The position numbers and the translations under genes were made by a program. This document shows positions 1-5,213 of a stretch of 5,213 bases of DNA, in pieces. This stretch comes from Bacteroidales bacterium UBA4788 (GTDB lineage Bacteria > Bacteroidota > Bacteroidia > Bacteroidales > VadinHA17). Location: NCBI GenBank assembly GCA_002402965.1, contig DHGW01000068.1, positions 1 to 5,213 on the forward strand. Reading direction: 5' to 3'. Below the pieces are notes generated by a model. The model made no database searches. It was not told the DNA's origin and saw only the letters and a list, made by a program, of their open reading frames with translations. The number at the start of each line of letters is the position of its first letter. Within the stretch, counting starts at the first letter, position 1.

Positions 1-186
1 GTCGGTTATTCTTTCCAGGTTAGCAGTCATATCGGCCTTCGTGAAACCACAATCGGGAGAAGCGTAATCAGTTCTGTTCAGGATCTTAAACGTACCTGGT
101 TTTTCGGTAAGTTGAGGGGATTCCTGGGCACTGGCAGACGTCACAACGCCCAGGAACAGCATCAGCGGGATGATTATTTGTTTCAT
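1..186 (-). CDS. Exported protein of unknown function, N-terminal 62 codons only (runs off left edge)
   Basis: The reading frame opens with ATG at 184-186 and stays open for 62 codons to the left edge. The protein begins with a classic signal peptide: MKQ, then a hydrophobic core (IIIPLMLFLGVV), then TSASA followed by Gln, so cleavage is predicted after Ala20 with Gln at +1, as often seen in Bacteroidota exported proteins. The visible mature part (starting QESPQLTEKPGTF, then KILNRTDYASPDCGFTK) is polar, has one Cys, and matches no family I recognise. The start lies 11 bp downstream of the stop of the 1031-residue gene, with an A/T-rich leader (AATAAA just before ATG) and no obvious Shine-Dalgarno, so it is most likely the next cistron of the same operon. 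Because the 3' part is missing, domain content and function cannot be given. Confidence 0.8.
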   Translation of the reverse strand, partial: MKQIIIPLMLFLGVVTSASAQESPQLTEKPGTFKILNRTDYASPDCGFTKADMTANLERITD

Positions 187-197
187 TTTATTGCAGA

Positions 198-3100
198 TCA
201 GTTGCTTTTAAGTTCGAATTTTCCTGACCAGAGCTCTTTCTTGTAGAAATCGGTGTTCAGCTTGAGGCCTGACTCTTTTTTAACTTTGTCAACATCGCTT
301 TTCTGAACCTGGGCGCCTGCCGGGTTTATGGTCTGGTTAATATCACCTGACACAGAGCATCCTCTCTTGGTTGATGCCTCGAAGGAGGCGCTGCCTTCAG
401 TGCCGACTCCGTTGCTGAAATCCTGCGTCACCTTGGCGGAGAAGTCCGTTTCAAGACCCTTCGAGCCGTAACTTACCGAAGCACCTCCGGATACTGTGGT
501 CTCCCCGTATTTTACCGATGAGTTTGCGCTGGCGGTGACAGAATAATCCCTGATGCCTCCCTGGTCCCCGCTGATGCTGACCTGACCCCCTGCAGAGGCA
601 GTGTATTTACCGACACTTACTCCTGCATCAGCACCTGCAGTGACACTATAATCCTTTACCACACCGTTGCCGTCAGAAGACACAGAAACTGACAGGTTTA
701 CATTGGCGTTGACCTCCCCGTTTCCAATCTCCTTCTTTACTCCGACACTCAGTCCGGCGTTACGGGTGGTGGCTCCGGTGAATTCACTTGTTGTGCTTTT
801 ATAGCTGAAGCTTGCCGGCAGGTTGAATGCCTTCTGGAGCCAGTCGGTGTTAACCTCTATGGTTGTGCGTGCACACGATGCCCGGACCTTGATCAGACCT
901 AGCTGATACTCATCAACAAATGAGTCCAGCTTCTTGAACAGCTGTGATGATTCAGGTATTTCCCCCGAGTCAAAGACAGCCTTTGCCTGCTTATTCCGGG
1001 CCAGACGTTCATTCTCCTCCTGCGCCAATGCCTCATCTTCAGCCTCACGGGCAGCCAGGAGCTCTTCCAGGTTGCATCCGCAGTCCCATTCATCATGATA
1101 CTTAAACGAACCGTGCGCAACCAGAACTGTATTAAGGTACCAGGTAAGTGCCTGGTAAATCGAGTTGCGCATGTCTGCCTCCTCCTTGCTTCTCACATCC
1201 GGATCAGAGATGAGTGCAATGTGGCGGATAACATCATAGTAATAAGCCTCAACATTTGGTTTGAAGCGCCTCATGTATGTAGTTGAAACCACATTTGTAG
1301 CCGAACCGAAGCCAGTCTCCTGTATCTGGTTGGCGGCATTGAAGAATCTGACATGTATAGCGTGGCCAATCAATGCCCATTCGGCTTCCCTGAATGAGTT
1401 TCCTGACTCTGCGGCCTCCTTTTCAGCAGCTTCTTTTCTCTTTTCAAAATTTTCCTGCTCCGCATCCCTGACCTTGATCAGTTCTTCCATCTTCCGGTTG
1501 CACTGTGTGATGATCTCCGTGACCTGGTCATATGTTCTTTTGTTCAGGCTGTGCAGGTAACCTTCATAAAGGTGGTTTTTGCGGTTGTAACCCGTGTAGT
1601 TCATCTTCTGCATTATGATGTTCATCGGATCGGCATAGTCATCCGGGTTCATCTGCAGGATTATGTTGATCGGATCCAGTTTGCCTGCAATTGTTATTGT
1701 AGAGGCAGTGTTGCCAGTGGCAAGATCGAGTTTGGCCTTGTTGGCCTCCATCCTCATCTGGTTCATCATTTCAAGGAATTCTTCCTTGCCGGTTACCTTC
1801 ACATTGGGATCCATGTCCTTATCCATGTACTTCTGCGGATTTTTGGCAACATCATCCATATCTACGCCCGGATCTATCTTCAGTCCCATATCTGAAAGCC
1901 AGTCGAGCTGCCGGTTAGAGGTAGAGGCGAATGATTTCAGGGAGAAGACCGAAAGCATCTCGGAGAAATCCTTTAAGGCGCTTACCCCTTGCGGCCCGCT
2001 GATTACCTTAAGCGTAGAATATTGGGTAAGTTTTTTTATGGATGGGGCCTGATAGCTGCCAGCCGGCGGCAGGTGCTCTATAAAATACCTCATCTTGTTA
2101 CGTTCGCTCTGGTCGAGCTGCGTAATGAAATCGGCGGAAGTCATGACAGGTTCTGCTGCCATTATCTCAATCCCTTTTTCGAACTTTTCTTCAGGAGCCT
2201 CGGGGGGCAGATCAGCGTATTCATCGCTTTTCTCAAGACTCTTATTCTTTTTAATTGGCAAGCCGGTTCCTAAAGGCTTGTCCAGATTGTCATCCTCCAG
2301 AATGGCAAGAGCCTTGTCCCGTTTGTTCAGGGCCAGGAAGTACGCTGCAAGGCCCAGGGCTGCATCCCACGACTCGGGCTTTATCTTACGGGCAACCATG
2401 AACAGCGACCGTGCCTCTTCAAGTCTGCCCATGTCGATGCACAGGTTACCAAGGTTAATAACCGGGACAAGACTTGCCTCACTCCACAGGTTACCCTTCA
2501 TTGACTGCCGGATGGCATAGAGGAAGGCCGATTCGGCATCGTGGCGATACGGCGCAAGGGCCTCGGGCGACGGTGATTTTTCACAAATCATCTCTCCGGC
2601 TGACAGGATAGCCGCCCCCATATTGCCTGCAGCAGACGTGGAGGCGGGGTCGAGGGCAAATACTGCAGTTGCAAGTGCGATGTTGTGATATGGCCTGGCG
2701 AAGTTGTTGGTTGCCAGGGCCACCGCAAGGGAGAGCTCTTTTGCCCTCGGGCGGTTGGGACTCTGACCGTCGAACCGTGGCACCCAGTTGACTATTGCAG
2801 TATAATCGGAAAGATCTTCAGGCCGGAACTTCTGCCGTGCAATCCCGTTCATCGCAGCAGCCATCCCCAGCATGTATTCAACGGACGGCACACTGTTCGG
2901 GTCCGGCAGAAGAAGAGGCTTCGCATTGAGTTCTGTCTCAACCGCAATAAGTGCGAGTCTTCTCTGTCCCTCATCACGGCCCGAACCAAACGGTGAGTAA
3001 TCCGCTGCCGTTATCGGTGATGACCGGGTAACAGGTGAGTATTGAGGTGCAGGGGGTATGGGTACCAGGGTTTCCGGCGTGTACCCTGAGGATTCTGAAC

Positions 3101-3293
3101 CGGATTGACCTGATGCCTGCTGCATCGCTTTGACAATCTCCGGAGGCAGTGACGTGCCAGGCGGCAGCATCTTCTTGATCTGTTCGAGGTCGAATCCCGG
3201 TGGCATGGGTGTAGGTGGTTTTCCCGGCTTGTTCTGTGAAATACCCTGCAGGTTGAACAGAATTATTATGGTAAGTATCAATAGCTGCTTCAT
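198..3293 (-). CDS. Large exported TPR-like / coiled-coil protein with C-terminal beta-rich tandem repeats
   Basis: This gene encodes 1031 residues ending in TGA at 198-200. I chose the ATG at 3291-3293 rather than the in-frame ATG at 3321-3323 because it starts directly with a signal peptide (MKQLLILTIIILFNLQGIS, then Gln20 as likely +1) and follows the upstream stop by two bases; the longer start would add ten charged residues and overlap that gene. Visible order: Pro-rich, low-complexity segment (about 21-100); helical TPR-like region (about 185-340), best units 275-308 and 309-342 with the spaced L-G, A, F, A, P pattern; acidic linker (350-385); unclassified helical region (385-600) with a small internal duplication at 540-569; charged coiled-coil stretches (about 600-632 and 741-775); a Cys-Gly-Cys at 738-740; then Gly/Ser/Val-rich beta repeats (847-975) and a basic tail. 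No catalytic motif was recognised. It is predicted to be periplasmic or outer-membrane associated, probably as a scaffold. I see no typical T9SS C-terminal sorting domain or transmembrane helix after the signal. Gene identity is certain; function is unknown. Confidence 0.92.
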   Translation of the reverse strand: MKQLLILTIIILFNLQGISQNKPGKPPTPMPPGFDLEQIKKMLPPGTSLPPEIVKAMQQASGQSGSESSGYTPETLVPIPPAPQYSPVTRSSPITAADYSPFGSGRDEGQRRLALIAVETELNAKPLLLPDPNSVPSVEYMLGMAAAMNGIARQKFRPEDLSDYTAIVNWVPRFDGQSPNRPRAKELSLAVALATNNFARPYHNIALATAVFALDPASTSAAGNMGAAILSAGEMICEKSPSPEALAPYRHDAESAFLYAIRQSMKGNLWSEASLVPVINLGNLCIDMGRLEEARSLFMVARKIKPESWDAALGLAAYFLALNKRDKALAILEDDNLDKPLGTGLPIKKNKSLEKSDEYADLPPEAPEEKFEKGIEIMAAEPVMTSADFITQLDQSERNKMRYFIEHLPPAGSYQAPSIKKLTQYSTLKVISGPQGVSALKDFSEMLSVFSLKSFASTSNRQLDWLSDMGLKIDPGVDMDDVAKNPQKYMDKDMDPNVKVTGKEEFLEMMNQMRMEANKAKLDLATGNTASTITIAGKLDPINIILQMNPDDYADPMNIIMQKMNYTGYNRKNHLYEGYLHSLNKRTYDQVTEIITQCNRKMEELIKVRDAEQENFEKRKEAAEKEAAESGNSFREAEWALIGHAIHVRFFNAANQIQETGFGSATNVVSTTYMRRFKPNVEAYYYDVIRHIALISDPDVRSKEEADMRNSIYQALTWYLNTVLVAHGSFKYHDEWDCGCNLEELLAAREAEDEALAQEENERLARNKQAKAVFDSGEIPESSQLFKKLDSFVDEYQLGLIKVRASCARTTIEVNTDWLQKAFNLPASFSYKSTTSEFTGATTRNAGLSVGVKKEIGNGEVNANVNLSVSVSSDGNGVVKDYSVTAGADAGVSVGKYTASAGGQVSISGDQGGIRDYSVTASANSSVKYGETTVSGGASVSYGSKGLETDFSAKVTQDFSNGVGTEGSASFEASTKRGCSVSGDINQTINPAGAQVQKSDVDKVKKESGLKLNTDFYKKELWSGKFELKSN
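372..761 (-). repeat. Four tandem 34-35-residue beta-rich repeats in the large exported protein
   Basis: Residues 847-880, 881-915, 916-949 and 950-975 (last one shorter) align as tandem units. The anchor is Asp-aromatic-Ser (DYSVTA at 881 and 916, DFSAKV at 950; GLSVGV at 847 in the first), and each unit closes with a V-S-V/I/Y-S strand and a Gly-rich turn (SSDGNGVVK, SGDQGGIR, YGSKGLET). Strands show strict alternation of small hydrophobic and polar residues (for example VNANVNLSVSVS), which predicts antiparallel beta hairpins of about 10-12 residues per strand. This could be a beta-sheet stack, a solenoid or a small barrel. The DNA of the second and third units is still visibly similar around the DYSVTA codons. 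Confidence 0.8.
1587..1676 (-). repeat. 45-bp tandem duplication inside the large gene (DPxNII motif)
   Basis: Residues 540-554 and 555-569 are two adjacent 15-residue units, DPINIILQMN... and DPMNIIMQKMN.... The similarity is also at DNA level: GATCCGATCAACATAATC against GATCCGATGAACATCATA on the coding strand. The first halves of the units are nearly identical and the second halves have diverged, which suggests an old in-frame slippage or duplication event. Confidence 0.7.
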
Positions 3294-3298
3294 AACTA
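3291..3298 (-). other. Stop-start junction (TAG, two bases, ATG) between the Fn3/MORN gene and the large gene
   Basis: On the coding strand the upstream gene ends with TAG (3296-3298), followed by TT and then ATG (3291-3293) of the large gene. There is no room for a separate promoter or a spaced leader, and only a weak purine run (GCGAGA) lies about 12 bases upstream inside the previous gene. This geometry points to translational coupling by re-initiation and decides the start of the large gene. Confidence 0.7.
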
Positions 3299-4264
3299 AA
3301 GATTGCATCTCGCGCACTGGCACTTCGCGCCGTTTACACTCATATGTTTATATCCATCCCTGTCATAGGAGTAACTCACTATACTGCCGGGCTTTTGCTC
3401 TGACATTATCCTGCCCTGATCATCATATGTGACAGAGGAGAGTAATTCCCCATTGGACATTTTCGACTCACTCCGCAGGCCGCCGTTTTCATAGTAGACT
3501 TTGCTGGAGCAGGTTAGATTGTCCATCTCCCCGGTGCAGTCAATTTCTGACTTGATGTTCCCATTCATGTAATATTCTTTTCGCAAACCCTGAGGGAGGC
3601 CATCCACATAATTGGACTCTGACTGCACCTTACCGTTGCTGTAATATGTGACGCAGGAACCATTCGGAATTCCGTCTACAAAATTCTGATCAATCATGAT
3701 ATTGCCGGAATCGCTGTATGACTTTACACTCCCGTATGGAACGCCGTCCTTAACAGTATACTTTCTTGCAATCTTTCCGTTTGGATGATAATCTGTTTTT
3801 GGACCGTTAAGCATGCTTGAGAAGTCATCCTTCTTTTCAGTTGTGAAACTGACCTCCTCGCTGTAATAAACATGACCACCGCTGTCAGTAACATACGCTC
3901 GTGCAGTGTATTTAGTGCCGGCCTCGAGGTCCGTCACTGACTCCATGAATGAGACCTCCGAAGGAATGTCCCGGGCTTCATCTTCATAGGACTTCAGGAT
4001 CGTGCCGGTCTCCAGTGAAGGGGACCCGCTTTGGCTCCAGCATACTCCGAAACCTGTTACCTCTGCACCTTTTACAGAATAACTGAGTTTCGCCCGGTCC
4101 TTTGTGACTGAAGATGCCCTTAGTCCCGTTACAGAGCAGGATGGCTGTTCGTTAATATGTCTTACCCGGGGCCCGTCAGAAGTTGCGGTCTGCTTATACT
4201 CCGTGATGAATGACATCAGGGGCATGACGAGGGCAATGATAAAAAAGGATATACCAACTCTCAT
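3296..4264 (-). CDS. Exported Fn3-like / MORN-repeat protein with Cys-rich C-terminal tail
   Basis: This gene encodes 322 residues ending in TAG at 3296-3298. The ATG at 4262-4264 is preferred because it begins MRVG followed by a hydrophobic segment (ISFFIIALVMPLMSF), giving a signal peptide or an N-terminal anchor; in-frame ATGs at 4303 and 4366 would bury that segment behind extra residues, and the second would overlap the OmpA gene. No lipobox Cys is present. Residues about 43-142 form a fibronectin-III-like domain of the type common in Bacteroidota (GFGVCWS near 71, then AGTKYTARAYVTDSGG and EEVSFTT near 115-142). Residues 159-290 hold five to six MORN-type (YwqK-like) repeats beginning Y-x-x-x-G. 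The tail (291-322) ends in CQCARC plus two residues. MORN-type units usually serve in binding or as structural repeats, not catalysis, and many bacterial ones are annotated as 'antitoxin YwqK' by similarity; nothing here supports an antitoxin role. Operon position and export signal suggest an envelope partner of the neighbouring OmpA and TPR-like proteins. Confidence 0.9.
   Translation of the reverse strand: MRVGISFFIIALVMPLMSFITEYKQTATSDGPRVRHINEQPSCSVTGLRASSVTKDRAKLSYSVKGAEVTGFGVCWSQSGSPSLETGTILKSYEDEARDIPSEVSFMESVTDLEAGTKYTARAYVTDSGGHVYYSEEVSFTTEKKDDFSSMLNGPKTDYHPNGKIARKYTVKDGVPYGSVKSYSDSGNIMIDQNFVDGIPNGSCVTYYSNGKVQSESNYVDGLPQGLRKEYYMNGNIKSEIDCTGEMDNLTCSSKVYYENGGLRSESKMSNGELLSSVTYDDQGRIMSEQKPGSIVSYSYDRDGYKHMSVNGAKCQCARCNL
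3395..3790 (-). repeat. MORN-type (YwqK-like) tandem repeats, period about 24 residues
   Basis: Units start at residues 159, 183, 207, 231, 257 and 280 of the 322-residue protein: YHPNGKIARKY, YSDSGNIMIDQ, YYSNGKVQSES, YYMNGNIKSEI, YYENGGLRSES and YDDQGRIMSEQ. The pattern is Y-x-x-x-G-x-(I/V/L), often followed by a DG-(V/I/L)-P-x-G turn. The first three periods are exactly 24 residues, the fourth is 26 and the fifth 23. The longer fourth unit carries two Cys (243 and 252). Confidence 0.85.
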
Positions 4265-4346
4265 TTTATAAGATAGGATTAGTGTAAAAGCACATTGTTG
4301 CATACCCCGGGTCCGTGTTACCGGCGACCGGCAGGCATTCTGCAGG
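4265..4346 (-). other. 82-bp intergenic gap between the OmpA-family and Fn3/MORN genes
   Basis: The half next to the OmpA stop is GC-rich and contains a possible hairpin at 4319-4333 (coding strand TGCCGG, loop TCG, CCGGTA; six pairs including one G-U). No U-tract follows, so it is not a standard intrinsic terminator. The half next to the MORN start is A/T-rich (ending TATCTTATAAA before ATG), as is common in Bacteroidota leaders, without a Shine-Dalgarno. I could not find a convincing pair of Bacteroidota promoter elements (TTTG and TAnnTTTG at the usual spacing). Read-through from the OmpA gene is therefore more likely than a new promoter, but this is weak evidence. Confidence 0.4.
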
Positions 4347-5213
4347 TCAGAGTTTGATGAACTCAACCCTGCGGTTCAGCGCCTTGTTGGCAGGCGTGTC
4401 ATTGGCTGCCACAGGCTGGCCTTCCCCCGCACCGTCAGTCACCAGTCTGTCACCGTTCACTCCGAACGATTTCACCAGCTCGTTCTTCACTGAAGCGGCG
4501 CGGCGTTTTGAGAGATCGAGGTTGGCTGCATCGGCGCCGTCGCTGTCGGTATGACCCACGATTTTAACTTTTACGTCAGGTACTTCATTCAGAATGGAGG
4601 CTATTTCTTTTAATGTTCCGTATGATTCGGGCTTGACGACGTCCTTATTGACGTCGAAATAGATTCCGTATGTTACCAGCTTTCCTTCAGTCATCAGCTT
4701 GTTGCGCATATCCGGGGCACCAACGGCAATGCGGATGTTGCTCACCATGGCGGCGCCCCTTTCAAATCTGATCCTGTCAGGCTTCACACAACCCGCCGGG
4801 AATGCTTTGGGCAGGTCAAACACTTTATTTTCATTCTGGTACAGCCGAAGCCTGGTCTTTTGTACCCAGATGGCAATGTGATATTTCTGGTCAACTTTTT
4901 GTTTGTACATCTCATCATCCTTGTAACCATCTATGTTCAGCTTCTCACATTCTGTCCCGAATAGCCAGGTACTGTAAAAAGGCCTGCCATAATCGGTATG
5001 GAACTGAAAACCACCGTTGCCCGGAACTGTCCCGCCGTCCCATGCTTTTACATTTTTTGCTTGCATTAACCTGATCATAAATCCGGGCACATGACCTTGT
5101 TTATCTTTAACAGGAATTACATCAAACTCCAGTGTGTAGTTATCAGGCAGTTTGAGCAGGGCATCTGTCCAGATGGCTTCATCTCCGTCAAATTTCATCC
5201 AGTTTCCGGGAAA
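4347..5213 (-). CDS. OmpA-family peptidoglycan-binding protein with N-terminal jelly-roll-like domain (5' end missing)
   Basis: The frame is open from the right edge to TGA at 4347-4349, giving 288 visible residues. The codons at 5199-5213 (FPGNW) precede the first Met at 5198 in frame, so that Met is probably internal and the true start lies outside the window. Visible residues about 1-165 look like a concanavalin/LamG-type beta sandwich (LPDNYTLEFDVIPV, later YHIAIWVQKTRLRLYQNENKV and IRFERGAAMVSNIRI), a fold often placed before OmpA domains in Bacteroidota; this assignment rests on strand pattern only. Residues about 175-288 are a clear OmpA C-terminal domain: YFDVNKDVV, then VGHTDSDG, the NLDLSKRRAASVKNEL signature (231-246), DGAGEGQPVA and the closing NRRVEFIKL. 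In this family the Asp of HTDSDG and an Arg of the NRRVEF stretch contact the diaminopimelate of peptidoglycan; both are present. It probably anchors an envelope complex to the cell wall and may be the first gene of the operon. Confidence 0.94.
   Translation of the reverse strand, partial: FPGNWMKFDGDEAIWTDALLKLPDNYTLEFDVIPVKDKQGHVPGFMIRLMQAKNVKAWDGGTVPGNGGFQFHTDYGRPFYSTWLFGTECEKLNIDGYKDDEMYKQKVDQKYHIAIWVQKTRLRLYQNENKVFDLPKAFPAGCVKPDRIRFERGAAMVSNIRIAVGAPDMRNKLMTEGKLVTYGIYFDVNKDVVKPESYGTLKEIASILNEVPDVKVKIVGHTDSDGADAANLDLSKRRAASVKNELVKSFGVNGDRLVTDGAGEGQPVAANDTPANKALNRRVEFIKL

Noticed and set aside
899..1120. Minus-strand 73-codon open frame inside the large gene in another frame
   Set aside because: It is embedded in the coiled-coil/CGC region of the large protein, and its Arg/Trp/Met-rich product is typical of an out-of-frame shadow.
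1261..2520. Several plus-strand open frames (1261-1560, 1551-1895, 1663-2052, 1989-2273, 2095-2520)
   Set aside because: They lie wholly antisense to the large gene, overlap each other, and their translations lack signal peptides, domain motifs or normal composition. The minus-strand frame has clear domains and repeats over the same bases.
2685..3432. Plus-strand open frames at 2685-2996 and 3130-3432
   Set aside because: These are shadows of the large gene and the end of the MORN gene; the products are Cys/His/Arg-rich with no recognisable motif, and the second crosses a well-supported gene junction.
3395..3790. Reading the MORN-repeat protein as a YwqK-type antitoxin of a toxin-antitoxin pair
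   Set aside because: The protein has an export signal and an Fn3-like domain, and neither neighbour looks like a toxin; the antitoxin label comes only from the repeat family.
4265..4300. Possible promoter just upstream of the Fn3/MORN gene (TATCTTAT near the ATG)
   Set aside because: It resembles the Bacteroidota -7 element only loosely, lacks the TTTG upstream element at proper spacing, and would leave almost no 5' leader.
4319..4333. GC-rich hairpin as an intrinsic terminator after the OmpA-family gene
   Set aside because: The stem is short (six pairs with one wobble) and no U-run follows, so termination is not supported.
4315..5074. Plus-strand open frames at 4315-4554, 4699-4881 and 4802-5074
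   Set aside because: They are antisense to the OmpA-family gene, whose motifs are unmistakable on the minus strand.

Overview
The window is about 5.2 kb of tightly packed, single-strand coding sequence. All four genes read leftward on the minus strand. In order of transcription they are: (1) an OmpA-family protein whose 5' end lies beyond the right edge; (2) a small exported protein with a fibronectin-III-like domain followed by MORN-type repeats; (3) a 1031-residue exported protein with TPR-like helices, coiled coils and a C-terminal set of beta-rich tandem repeats; (4) the first 62 codons of a further exported protein running off the left edge. No RNA gene, mobile element, CRISPR array or clear terminator is visible.

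The likely source is a member of the Bacteroidota. The evidence is indirect: two of the predicted signal peptides place Gln at the predicted +1 site, as is common in that phylum; translation starts lack strong Shine-Dalgarno sequences and sit behind A/T-rich leaders; the Fn3-like domain is of the 'GFGVCWS ... ARAYVTDSGG ... EEVSFTT' type frequent in Bacteroidota surface proteins; and the OmpA domain is joined to a jelly-roll-like N-terminal domain, an arrangement I associate with that phylum. Base composition appears close to balanced. Genus or species cannot be called.

Layout: 4347-5213 is the OmpA-family gene. An 82-bp gap follows, holding only a small GC-rich hairpin and an A/T-rich leader. 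3296-4264 is the Fn3/MORN gene. Only two bases separate its stop from the start of the giant gene (198-3293), and 11 bp separate that gene from the left-edge gene (1-186). The last three genes are almost certainly co-transcribed, and the OmpA-family gene probably heads or belongs to the same unit.

As a set, the genes look like a cell-envelope module: a peptidoglycan-binding OmpA protein as anchor and several exported repeat proteins suited to protein-protein contacts. No enzyme active site was recognised in the visible sequence. The function of the module is not known to me; the large protein is the most novel-looking part.
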